Of a DNA stretch of 64,000 nucleotides, positions 10,851 through 21,547 are shown in pieces. The stretch is from Limonium bicolor (taxonomy: Eukaryota; Streptophyta; Magnoliopsida; Caryophyllales; Plumbaginaceae), in assembly GCA_023374045.1 (NCBI GenBank), contig CM041779.1:272648062-272712061 (forward strand). The letters run 5' to 3'. The notes under the pieces are model-generated. The model made no database searches, was not told the origin of the DNA, and was given only the letters and a program-made list of their open reading frames with translations. A program made the position numbers and the translations under genes. How positions within the stretch are numbered: the stretch's first letter is position 1; each line of letters starts with the position of its first letter.

Positions 10851-10984
10851 TGTCTAATTTAGGTGTCTTTCACATTATTCCTTAACTCACTACTTAGGTG
10901 GTTGTACATTAGACTCACTAATACAACACTCATGCATGAAATGCGGTAAGCAATCACTTTTTCATTTAACAGTTTAGGCGGTAC
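10840..10984 (-). other. Putative intron 3 of gag (before the AlkB exon), element A
   Basis: Donor GACCAG|GTACC at 10984 and acceptor AACTAG|GAAC at 10840 (145 nt). Homologous boundaries occur in C (60019-60162) and B (39358-39509). In A the acceptor leads into the AlkB frame one base out of phase compared with C, consistent with a small deletion. Confidence 0.5.
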
Positions 10985-12442
10985 CTGGTCTCGAAGAGGA
11001 CCCTGGTGCCTCAGACCGGTCCACCACATTCAGGGCGGCCTTGCCGGACCCCGTACCCTTCCCCTTCTGGGAATCAATGTACTTCTTGTCAGAAGACTGC
11101 TGGATGATCGCCTTCGGGCTTTCGGTGGTCGCGGTAGTATTACCCTTCCACTGCCCCTTTGGCTTATAGTTCCTGCTGTTGGGGTTTGTCCAGTACTCAA
11201 ACTCGTGGTGCCCCATCTTTTGGCAGTAACGACACCGCACGTCATTTCCCTTGCAGTCTTTGCCGGGGTGGTCTCCGTTGCACCACTTACAGTAAAAGTG
11301 GCGCTCCAGTCCAGAACCCGCGCTAGCTGCTATAACAACACACAATCAATGCTCACTTCACATCTTAACAACATACACCTCAACTAGATACACATGATTA
11401 GGTATTTACCCTTAGGCGGGTAGGAGCGTAGTGGCTTCGCCGCATACGCATATGTGAGCTTCAGTGGCTCATCAGCTGTGGTGGTCTGGGCTTGGCCCTT
11501 GTCACCCTGGTACTGACTCTTCTGGGGCTGAGGGTAGTGTTTCTTTTTCTTTCCTCCCCCATAAGCTTGCTGACTCTGGCCCTCATTCGTGGCCTTGCGC
11601 TTGTGCGCATTCTCCTCGTCCCTCAGACGGACGGTAATCTCAACCTTAGCAGCGGCATGATAGCACTCCTGAATTTAGGATGTTAGTCACGCCCCGCAAA
11701 CATAACTCACCAACTCACATTAATCATTCACTAACGGTATAAACCGAATCACAACATGGTATTCTAATTACCTGCAAGGTAGTATACTCAGCTGGCCCCA
11801 TCCCGTAGCGGAGACGGTGGCTAAGACCATTGTAGAACCGGTTCACCAACACTCGGTTCGAGTACCCTAGGTCTGGTAACAGGTGGATAAGGCCGGTGAA
11901 TGCGGTATAGTAGTCATCAACTGACATCTTATCCCCCTGCCTCAGACTATCCAGCTCGAGGCGCTTGGCCTCCTGCACATGTACAGGGTAATACTTGGCT
12001 CGCAGTAGAGCCGTGTACTCCCTCCAACCAAACTCAGGATCAGCTATCCTGTCCTCTCTCACCAACTTCCACCAACTCTGTGCCGATCCCTTCAAGTAGT
12101 AAGCGGCAAGACGGACCTTAGCTTCAGCAGGTACAGCCAAGGTCTCGTAGGCGGTCTCCAGCTCAGAGATATACGCCTCCAGCTTACGAGGGTCGGTCTC
12201 CCCATTGAACGACGGCGGTCTCAGATCAGCCAACGCCTTGACCCAATTGGTCTCTCGTGGCGGTGGTGGTGGCTGAACTCCGGGCTGTTGCCCTTGCTGT
12301 AATGCAGCAACCATCTGGGGTACCATCTGGGCTACGCGGCTGCTACTGCCTCAGCCATGGTCTGTGCCGTAGTATCATCGCCCTGGTCACCCGTACCTCC
12401 AGTACCGCGCCCGCGGCCTCTACCTCGTGGTCTACCTGACAT
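10985..12442 (-). CDS. Element A gag with retrotransposon gag domain and zinc knuckles (spliced)
   Basis: Gag forms the virus-like particle. The start is ATG at 12442 (MSGRPRGRGRGRG, an Arg/Gly-rich N-terminus). The retrotransposon gag domain (YLKGSAQSWWKLVRE, REYTALLRAKYY, NRFYNGLSHRLRYGMG) follows up to 11772. The protein continues after an intron (11669-11771) as ECYHAA, then after a second intron (11327-11409) into zinc knuckles CKWCNGDHPGKDC and CRYCQKMGHHEFEYW. The last Cys of the second knuckle is Tyr here but Cys in C. A one-base deletion near 12335 breaks the frame after the N-terminus. The exon layout is inferred by comparison with B, which is colinear across intron 1. Confidence 0.88.
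11327..11409 (-). other. Gag intron 2, element A (83 nt)
   Basis: Donor CCTAAGG|GTAAATAC and acceptor TTATAGCAG|CTAGC. Removing it joins PPK to ASxGSG in frame (phase 1). C has an 83-nt intron at the same codon (59594-59676) and B an 83-nt one (39851-39933), although the intron sequences differ. Retention of position and length with divergent sequence supports a real intron. Confidence 0.72.
11669..11771 (-). other. Gag intron 1, element A (103 nt)
   Basis: Donor CTTGCAG|GTAATTAG and acceptor CTAAATTCAG|GAGTGC join TTLQ to ECYHAA in phase 0. Element C has a 95-nt intron here. Element B has no insertion: its frame reads SLQECYHAA continuously. The presence/absence contrast defines the intron boundaries exactly. 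Confidence 0.82.
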
Positions 12443-12643
12443 CTGAATTCACATGAACATTTCATTAGCATTATGCTTGCATACTTATCGGTCCAACGGT
12501 TGTAGCATCTTCCCGACAACAAGGTAATTCCACACTTAGTTAGTGGTTAACCTTTCCAAATCTGTTCACTTAGGTAACTATGGTCAGGTTTCCTAACTCG
12601 GTATATTTCTAGCTCGGTATTCTAGTCATCAGAGCGATACTTC

Positions 12644-12655
12644 GCTCTGATACCA
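12644..12655 (-). promoter_or_regulatory. Primer-binding site of element A (initiator tRNA-Met)
   Basis: TGGTATCAGAGC on the - strand, five bases after the 5' LTR end. It is complementary to the 3' end of plant initiator tRNA-Met and primes minus-strand cDNA synthesis. Identical sites occur in B and C. Confidence 0.93.
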
Positions 12656-12660
12656 CTTTT

Positions 12661-15600
12661 TGTAACACCCCTACAACGCCCCTAACAACTATCGAAATCG
12701 CGGCGGAAATAACCAACCAAACAATAACTAAACGCTTTGGTGTTACAACGCCGTTAACCACCCACGTGGTTAACTAGGCAGAATAAATACAAGTGTATCG
12801 GTCTGATGATCAGACTCCCGAGCATAGATCCTAACATCCACATATATAATAACCAACAATACCGAGTATTTAATTTACATCACAACTACCAACTGTAAAC
12901 ATCCACCACTGTTTAACAAACAGTACCAAAATGTAATGCCTCGGGAGCACAGGCGCATCCCGGGCTCAACAACCATAATAACCAAAAGTACATCAACGAC
13001 CTAGGATCTAGAGCCACTCCGCTTCTTCGATCCTCATCCTGCAGTAAAATATGGAGCCCCCGAGGGGGTCAGCAGCCTTTGCTGGTATGGTTAACGCGCA
13101 GCCCATCGGCTACCGGGATACGTGCAACCAATTGTCATGATAACATGACATTCATTTTAAAACATCCAACATATACATACCATAGCATAGCAAGGGAAAT
13201 TGCATAGCACAACAACAATACATAACACCATAAAAACCGGTTCACACAAGGAACCTTCCACCATAGTTAGTATACAAAGTGAGCCTAGAGATTTTTGCCA
13301 ATCTCATGCTAAGCTCGTTACCAACCTCGTTACCGTCCAGTTATATCGAACGGTTAACTTATACCCAAGGTGTGTCGGATATAGTAATCCCAAGCACACC
13401 GAAATAACATTTGTATGCCCCTGTGGTCCGACGTGAGTCAGTAAACTAGCTTTGGATAAGCTAAGGGAAGTTGAGACCAAATTGGAATACAACCTATACA
13501 TACACCAAGAGAGCCGAACCGGAAATGACATCGACTCCCGTCCTCACACGCGTGGCCGGAACATACCGGACTCCTCACTCCCCCGGTTAGCACTTGTTAG
13601 TGATCACACAATATTTTGTTAAGTCACACACACAAGCAAATGTTTAGGTCTTGTTAGACACACCAAGGGGAAGTCACATAATACAACATCATAATAACAA
13701 CTGTAAACTCCTTTCATGCCTTAATCTTATAAGGTCGTAACACACAGAAAAGCAAACAACACCCAAGCCGGTGTAAACCGGTAGACAACAGATTGCAAGA
13801 AAACCATACCTTGGTCCTTGCCTCGTTTCGTTTCCACCTTGAGAGAATCCTAAACACATTAGTAACGTCGGTTAATTAACGCACTAGTCCATCGTTAACT
13901 TGTTACTTCACAAATCTATTTTACTTTATTTTCACACTTGTTGTAACTCGTCACCATTTTAATTACCATTATAACACTCCTAACATGCCTTATATAACCT
14001 TATAATATCATTACTAACTTATTACCATTTTTAGACAACATCTCCCATCTTAAAACAACAATTTTTTGGTCCATACAGTGGCCCGTCCGAACTTGTGTCC
14101 GAACCTCCAAGTTCGGACGCAAGCCGTGACTTTGAACTGAAAACAGACACACGTCCGAACTTGTGTCCGGACTTCGGAAGTTCGGACGTGAGTCGAGAAT
14201 CTCCTAACGCGCAAGTCCATGCATCCGAACATGTGTCCGGACTTCCCAAGTTCGGACACAGGTTCGAGTGTGCAAAAATTCTTACCCAACAGAGCCTGTC
14301 CGAACTTCCATGTCCGGACGGAAGTTCGGACAAGGCAGAATGCTCAATTTCCAAGCCTTTAAACACTTAGTCAAATTCCTCCAAAGCCTCCAACACTTAT
14401 AGTATCCTCTCCTAAGGTTTCTAAGTGGCATTCCTTGCCTATTCTAAATCGTTATACCAAGATATTTCTTCCACACAACATCATTACTTAAACATCATTT
14501 CTTACAAACTAAAACTCCTTATGTCATCCTTGAAATCCCTTTTTCTAAGCTTACACTTCCTCCTTATTTTACCAAAGTTTGCCTAAGTCTTTACCTAAGT
14601 CCAAAAATGACTTTGGTACACACTAAAACCTCAAGATAATGCCTAAGTCCTTATTATACTCTAGAACACTTCCTAGTTCATCAAAATTCCTTTAAAACAT
14701 CTTGAGATCCTTATGCATTTCCTAAATTTCGACATAGGTTCTCCTAGCATTTTGTTACACCAAAGCACATTGTTTTCACCATTAAACACCCAAAAACACT
14801 AAGAACACCAAGAGCACTCTCGTACACAAAACTTCACTCAAATCTCACTACATTAAAATATAAAGCATAACTTAAATTGCATGGCACTTAGGCCCTTAAA
14901 ATGCATGGCTCTTAGGCCCTTAAAGTGCTTAAATCATAAACACTGAATTTCCACAATATATACGCTTTTAACCTGCAAATACATACAACAAGACATATGT
15001 TCCTTTACTAGTCTCCTTGAGAACACTTTACTAAGTCTTTCACCATTTGCTCTTTAGGTAGTTTAAACAAGCATTATAAGCTCATTTCTCCTAAGGCATT
15101 AAAACAACATTAGGTTAGTATATTTACCTCTTTTCCAAACAACTTCTTTCTTGTTTCCTTATAAAACCGGTAAGGTATTTGATTCCTTGTCAAGTTCTAA
15201 ACAATATACAAACATCATAATGAGTATTCAAGCTTTAAGCCTCATCTCATTGTAAACCCTAATTTTACATTGTTTCAAAAACATTAATGTAGTTGTTTTA
15301 CCTTGATCTTTGAAGAGAGTTTGAATATCTATGAAGAGAGGACTCCACCTAGTCCATGAAAGGTTGGAATGAAGCTAGAACAAGGTCACACAAAGAGCTC
15401 CATCAATGTACATTTTCGGTCAAGGCAAAAACATGAAGGAAACTTGATTTTTCTTTGAGATTCCTTACCTAGAAGCAAAGGAGATCAATAATATGTAGAA
15501 AGACAAGCTCAAGCTCCTTCAATGGTGGAACTCCATGGCACCGAAATGGGGCTCTTGAAGTTTTGAGAAGATAGAAATGAAGAGCTTGATGAGAGGAAGA

Positions 15601-16420
15601 GATTGGTGGTGTTTGTTTTTGATTTGGACAAGTGAGCTAGATTTTACAAGGGGTCAAAGCTAGAGTTTTAATGGTGGTGGTGAATATTACCGTGAGAGAG
15701 CAGCAAGAAGGAAGGAGATGGAGTTTGGAACCGTGTGAAATGGAGGAGGGAAATGAGAATGAAGATAGAATTTGCTTTAAGAAGATATTTGTTCTTAAAA
15801 GTAAATAGTAACTAAACTAGTCATCTTATTTATTTAACATGTTAACAAGTGAGTGGTGAGTCACCACACTTAAGAAACCGGCCCCCTTTATTACATAAGG
15901 GTATTTTAGTCTTTATTTGTCAATTTAATTACTTAAGATAACATATGTTACAAAATAGCTTATTAAAATCACTATTCATAAAAACAAGGCACATAGAAGT
16001 GAAATTTTTGATTTCCTATTGATATAGCCACCCAAATGTGATATTATATAGTACACATATATATTTAATAGTAATGATGGACATTTAGCCACTCAAAACT
16101 CATTTACAAGACAATTTTTCAAAAATGTGCTTTAAGACTTCTTAAAGCACATTTTGTGTTTTAACTTGTTTTCAAGCTTGGTTTTCTTTGGTAATTGATT
16201 TAATATGTTCATTAACATATAAATAAGGTCTTGGTACGTTCATTAGGTCTTACCCAAGCTTACTCCAAGCTTAGAGCACATTTTAGCCCTTATTGACCTT
16301 AAGGTATTTAATTGTGTTCTTTATGGTTTAAATTGTTTATTAATCTTTCAAAGACATTTTATTGTCTTAGTAAATCATGTTTTAATGTTTAAACAACATA
16401 CCTAGGTTTGGGGTATTTCA
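12661..16420 (-). repeat. 5' LTR of element A (right copy)
   Basis: 3760 bp, TGTAACACCCC...GGGGTATTTCA on the + strand, the match of 2552-6265. The palindromic array is at 14085-14331, the TATA-like site at 13990-13996, and the double hairpin near 13057-13085. The promoter driving the element should lie in this copy. Confidence 0.95.
14085..14331 (-). repeat. Palindromic triple-arm array, other LTR of A
   Basis: The same four units as at 3965-4207, with one unit differing by the insertion of CG before TCCGAAC, which restores the full arm. Confidence 0.88.
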
Positions 16421-16425
16421 GTGAA
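16421..16425. repeat. Target site duplication of element A (right copy)
   Basis: GTGAA directly after the LTR CA, matching 2547-2551. Confidence 0.9.
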
Positions 16426-16680
16426 ACAAGTTGGAATCTTAATTTCCTAACTCCCAATGACTTGGTTAACTTTGTATTAAAATTTGAGTTCAAACCGACT
16501 CTTTTCAGCTTCTGAATCATTGTTTTCTTTTGGTTTGCCTAATGCCTTGTTGGTTAAGTTTCATGCTAAATTCAATTTCAACCTGAAAACTTTTGATCAC
16601 CAACATATTAGAAATCTTTTAGGCTACACATCTATAAATGTTTAGCCGAAAACACCTCCGGGAAATACATGAATGCCACC

Positions 16681-16939
16681 GTCTGTGGCTAGTACGTGCC
16701 CTTGGACAGCCTATCCGGGACCCCGGACAACTTGTCCGTGGCCACAGACACCCTCAGACGGCGGCGGGAATTAGGTTTTCAAAATTTTGAGATTTTTCTA
16801 ACTCATGTCCGGGCCCACGGACACCTTGTCCGTGGCCTCGGACTTTTCAAAATTGTGTTTTCTGTTTAAGCTGACTTTTATTTTCACTTAGATCAACTAG
16901 GGTCTGTGGGTTCGGACATTAAGTCCGTAGCCACGGACG
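16681..16939. repeat. Palindromic array not assigned to an element
   Basis: Three loose units built from TCCGTGG/CCACGGA arms plus TCCGGG/CCCGGA segments, for example CCACGGACACCTTGTCCGTGG. The plan resembles the LTR arrays elsewhere in the window, with another arm sequence. Confidence 0.6.
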
Positions 16940-17367
16940 GGACTAAAATTTGATCTAATTCTTCCTCTTAAACCCTAGTTTAGGTAATTTCAATTTTCAC
17001 ATTAAGTTTCAGTCTCATAAAGTCAAAAATATAAAAAATCAGAAGCTCACGCACCTAGGAAAAACAACTTCGTAATAAGCCGTAAATAATCCAAGAAGGG
17101 GAAAATGACCTAGTAAGGGTAATGAAAGTAATTTGAACCCTGAAATAAGTCGAATATCAAGCCCTTGAACCCAAACTCTACCTTTCCTAATTTACCCTAG
17201 GTTAAAATTAGGTGGCGACTCATAATAGGTTCCAGTTAGCTAACTTAGGGATTAATAATTATTTTTATATGACATAGTTATTAATCTTAGGTTATAAGTG
17301 GACCTAGAAACCGACCAGATCCTAATCAACCTGAATAAACCAGGATAGTGGTTGAAAAATCGAGGCT

Positions 17368-17545
17368 CACACACTGATTCTGGATCTCGCTTTGAAAAAG
17401 ATACTAGGTCTCACACTGAATCTAGGTCTTGCACGGAAAAAGATACTAGGTCTCGCACTAATTAAAGATATTGGGTCTCGCACTGATTCTAGGTCTCGCA
17501 CTAAATGAAGATGAAAATGTTGGGTCTTGCACTTAAGTTGAAATG
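17368..17545. repeat. Degenerate tandem repeat with TAGGTCTCGCAC core
   Basis: At least six imperfect copies of (GATTC/GATAC)TAGGTCTCGCACT at irregular 30-45 bp spacing, separated by GAAAAAGATA or AATGAAGATG-like spacers. No ORF of interest. Confidence 0.6.
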
Positions 17546-17640
17546 GACTCGGGATTAGATTCTCCCACATGAAATAGACTGGATTCTCGCACAGGAAATG
17601 ACAAAATGATAATGCTCTCGTTGTAGCAGAAAAATGTGAC

Positions 17641-19400
17641 TATCTCTACCTAGGCAGTGTACCTACCATTTTGCGGGATAGTGAATGCGTGGGTATCATC
17701 AATCTCAAGGACCTCGTTCAATTAACTAACAATTTATTAATCAACTGTGAAACTAAACTTAAACTAAGAAAACAGGAAATGTCATTTTTCATGATTTTCT
17801 TAATCTAACTAAAATATTGACTCAATAAACGAACGTAAAATAATAAAATAAATAAAATAAACTAAGTTAATGAATAAAGACTAAAGCTTTAAATCTAAGG
17901 AAGGACTCCCGGATTGTTCTGCAAACCATCATCTAAATCTATTAATAAAATATTCCCTAATTCTGCAATAAACTCAGAAACTATAAAAAAATTCGTCAAT
18001 GGTTAAGTCTAACGATTCCTAACCAGTTGCTAGAACTAGCAGTAAACTAAAGCTCTAATCCGGACACAACCAATCGCATAAAGTACAGTTTCTAATGGAG
18101 TCCGATTAACCTATAGGCGGGATCACGCTTCTAGTTGCTAATTAGGTTTAACTTCTTATGTCTTGTTATCTATCTCAGCACTCGCGTGTTGATTAGAAAA
18201 CTACAAAGATTGCTTTAATAATTAGCTAGAGAATTAAAGCACATGGAGAATGGGAATTAAACTATCGCATTAATAAATTAGTGAAAAGATTACAAAATAA
18301 ATATTAGTATCTGGTTTGCTACCCAATCTGGGAGCTTGACTAACTACACCAACATGATGCTGTAAAAAGGAAAAACAATAAAGAAAGAACACATTGACAA
18401 ATCAGATAAAAAGGGAAGAAGAAACTATATAAGAAGATTTCATGCTCCCACTTCTGTCGTCACGTGTCTCTACATTAATCCTCGGCCAGAAGTGTGGAGT
18501 GCTAACAGTGGTGGAGTTGTATGTGGGAGAGAGGAGGCCGAAGCCTCTATTGGAGATGCAACAACCTGGCGTGAATTACCCCCGTTAATGATGATGTAAA
18601 TGGTAATTTTATATGCGAGCCACCATGTAGTATATCCATGTGATTAATTTCATCACCATAGTAATTAGTTCATGCGAAAACCTATGTGGATTGGTCGTGA
18701 GAATACAACAATTATACACATCATGATTGTATATCATGCTCAACCACCGTGAGTAGATGTGTAGTAATGGATGATTGAATAATCATTTTTGATAATGATT
18801 ATAATCAGTATTATATAATGAATAAATCATTATCAGATAATGATTATTCAATCATTATATAATAATGAGTCAATCATGAGTGATATAAACAGACACATGT
18901 CAGGACACAGCTTGAACAGGGCATATATTCTTCGTTCAGACTTTGTTTTGCTCCCCGTTTGTTGCGTTGGAATCCTTATGAGAAAACCTATGTATTTTCC
19001 GAGATTTTTCCCTACATTTGACACATAAAATGTATCAGTTCACATAGAAATATAATTATACGGAAAGCATATGATAAGTAAGCAATATGACATAAATTAT
19101 TATGAATATAGGAAGAATTAAAGCCTTAAAACTAGATATATTTGACATTTATCACTCGTGAAAATGATTAAGATAAAAAATAATTGTAAAAGTGATAGGG
19201 GTAATGATGAGGAGCTTGTAGAAATTGTAAAATGCAATCAGAGAACTTGTCCAAAGTAAAAAATTGTTGAAAAAGGTGCCAATCGTGGAAATGTTTGAGG
19301 AAAATTATTTCTATTGTAAAGGAAAGTGGAATGATCATTTTCTGACTAAAGATTTCAGACGTGATTTGTTCCCTAGAAGATGAACATGTTGCTGATCGAA
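17641..19400. other. AT-rich noncoding stretch
   Basis: No gene or element boundary recognised. The only distinct structure is a long stem-loop at 18772-18853. Short ORFs here show no domain and are treated as chance. Confidence 0.5.
18772..18853. repeat. AT-rich inverted repeat (stem-loop)
   Basis: The arms TGATTGAATAATCAT..GATAATGATT and AATCATTATC..ATTATTCAATCA are nearly perfect complements of about 28-29 bp around a loop of about 24 bp. It may be the core of a small foldback element, but I could not define a duplication. Confidence 0.6.
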
Positions 19401-19434
19401 TTGTGTAGTGTTTGTTGTGGGTGTTTGAGGCTTT

Positions 19435-19680
19435 TAGGTGGTGGTCAGGGCTTATGACGAGCCTGGATTTTTGTAGAGATCATGACTTATTACGTGCCTG
19501 GGAAAATGGTGATGGTCAGGGCTTTACGGGCCTAAGGGTTGTTTGTGAAGTTTGGGGTTTGTGGGTGACGTTCAGGACTTATTACGGGCCTGGGGGTGTT
19601 TGTGTGGAGATAAGGGCTTATCATGGGCCTACGGTAAAGTGAGATTTGTGTGGTGGTGGTGCTTAAGACTTATGACATGT
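19435..19680 (+). repeat. Degenerate tandem repeat with GGCTTAT.ACGGGCCTG core
   Basis: About six copies of a 40-55-bp unit of the type CAGGGCTTATNACGNGCCTGGG. The open frame over it (19412-19642) is a by-product of the repeat. Confidence 0.55.
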
Positions 19681-21547
19681 CAAGTTTCGGTTGGTGTTGT
19701 TCCAACAATTGCCCCGGTATTTTCCTAAGACAATCTTAGCTAAAGTTCATGGCAATCGATTGGAACATTCTACTTCCCTAATATGTTGTTCGATTAAACG
19801 TGTGAAAAAATCTTGTCCTCTTAAGTTCAAGGTTTGTATTTTCAATGTGGTGCTTTGTAATGTAAACTCGACGTGTTTGGTGTTTGCACTTGTTTCTTAT
19901 CTATGGTCAAAACTTCTAGACCATTGAATTTGACATTAGTTGGACTTATGCATTTGATCTGTTACTTCCACATGATTGGATGCACAACTATCAAGGTGGA
20001 AGTCTTTAAAGCTTATAACAGGGCCATAGGGTGTGATGAAAGACAACAGGAGCATTGAGAGATATTTTGAGGTATAAGGAGCTTAAGGGGTGACCAAAGC
20101 TGCAACCTGCACCTTCATTCTGATTTGCCTTCCATGTCTTGAAGTCTTCTGGTGTCTTTAGGTTGACGTTTTTTTAGAGCTTTGGACTTTGGACTTTGAA
20201 CTTTGAAGTTTTCCTTTTACATCATTTCTCGTCTTTTTTGACATTCAGATTTCTTTGAGGCTTTTCAGATTTGCCCTGTTTACCTTTCTTGACTTTGTCG
20301 TCAAGGTTCTTATGTCTCCCAACTTTGAATTTACCAAGCTGTTTTGATGTTTGCTCTTCGAATCCTGTGTCTCTTTGGGACCATTTACGGATCATTTCGT
20401 CATTGTATAGCGATATTGCTTCTTTTGGACTAGTGAAGATATCATCAGAGAGTCGGGCTCCTTGCTTCCTTTGGTCACCGGTTTGGATATTCATCGCGGG
20501 CTAGCTTGTTTTGTGGAGCTTAATTGTATTAAAAAGGGATATATATCAAAGGCTCAACGGGGGTGCCTAGGGTTTAGTGTCAGGATTTCATAATCTTTTA
20601 GCTATGTTGTGTTGTACCTTGGTGCTTTGTCATTCCTGGTAGTTGTGTATCCGTTCTTTGTTACTTTTCACAGGTCTAAGAGTAAACCTATAAATTATCT
20701 CCTACGGTAGGAGTTACGCCATTTTCCTCACCTTTGTGTGTGGCCTCACCGGAGTCATGTAATATGAAACACTCGTTCACTCATGGTTTTACCACTCAAG
20801 ACACTCTTTCAAAATTTTCACACAGAGACTTGTTCACACGTTTATACAAAAGTTTTTTAAGACAACAAACCTAAACTCAGTTTGCCCCTAGTACCGATTT
20901 GGGGTTTATGACAATAATTTAACAGATGTGGGCTTTTAACCGCTTTGTGGCCCGTGTGGGATAAGTTGTGGTGTTTGGCTGGACGTGTTCACCCTTTTAG
21001 AAACAAGAGACAAGTTTTTATGTTCCATTGTCGAAAATGCGATTATTTTCCTCGAAAGACATGAATGCTCATCATTTCATTTTTTTTAATGAATAATGGT
21101 CGCACAAAAAATTGTGAAAATAGAACTATGCTTTTATTCATGAATAAAAAAAGATAACATTGAAGATTGCAATCTTAGAAGACTAAAAACTAACTAGGAA
21201 GATAAAAAGGGAAATAAACTACTAGGAAAATTGAAAGATGCAGGAAAAGAAATACATTCAATGATAAATCACTTAAATGTAACGATATCTCCAGATATTA
21301 TCAGCATACTCAGAAAAATTGGACCTGTTGCTCCAGGAGGTCCTGAATCTTGTGCTTCAATACTCAGTAATTGTCAGCATAATGACCAGGCAACTGATGG
21401 TAGTGACAAAATTGGTTAATATTTTTCCTAATAGTGTAGTTCCTGGTTGCGGGGCTAGTGGCTTTAGCAGGTTTCTCCTTTGAAGCTCTGCAAATGGCCA
21501 AGTTGGTGTTCTGCCGATGTTAGTGAATTCCCTTTACGACGAGTCTT
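19681..21547. other. Noncoding or unrecognised stretch before solo LTR F
   Basis: No confident gene. A 90-codon Lys-rich frame on the - strand (20222-20494) matches nothing I recognise. The last part (about 21430-21547) runs on across the F insertion to 26748 and joins the gag remnant H. Confidence 0.45.
21543..21547. repeat. Target site duplication of solo LTR F (left)
   Basis: GTCTT, repeated at 26748-26752 directly after the LTR. Confidence 0.85.

Larger units (their letters stand above)
2552..16420 (-). mobile_element. Element A: full-length Ty3/Gypsy chromovirus (Tekay/Del type) carrying an AlkB domain
   Basis: The element has near-identical LTRs at 2552-6265 and 12661-16420, TG...CA ends, and the 5-bp duplication GTGAA on both sides (2547-2551 and 16421-16425). 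A 12-nt initiator tRNA-Met primer site lies beside the upstream LTR and a polypurine tract beside the downstream LTR. Domain order on the - strand is gag, two zinc knuckles, AlkB-like dioxygenase, protease, reverse transcriptase, RNase H, integrase and a C-terminal chromodomain-like tail. The lineage call rests on the chromodomain tail and LTR length. AlkB is not a usual member of this domain set. Several single-base frame breaks are present, so as written it would not encode a continuous polyprotein. Confidence 0.93.
16426..17640. other. Noncoding stretch with orphan palindromic array and degenerate repeats
   Basis: No coding potential. It contains a palindromic array (16681-16939) and a repeat rich in TAGGTCTCGCAC (17368-17545). 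A GGTGGCGACTC motif at about 17211, often seen in plant Gypsy elements, hints that this is old retroelement sequence. It is continuous with 2066-2551 across the element A insertion. Confidence 0.5.

Noticed and set aside
12644..12660. Possible tRNA gene 3' end (GCTCTGATACCA)
   Set aside because: It is the primer-binding site complement next to an LTR; no cloverleaf is present.
19412..19642. 76-codon ORF on the + strand
   Set aside because: Lies over a degenerate tandem repeat; no domain.
20222..20494. 90-codon Lys-rich ORF on the - strand
   Set aside because: No recognisable family, no start context or neighbours supporting a gene; may be element debris.
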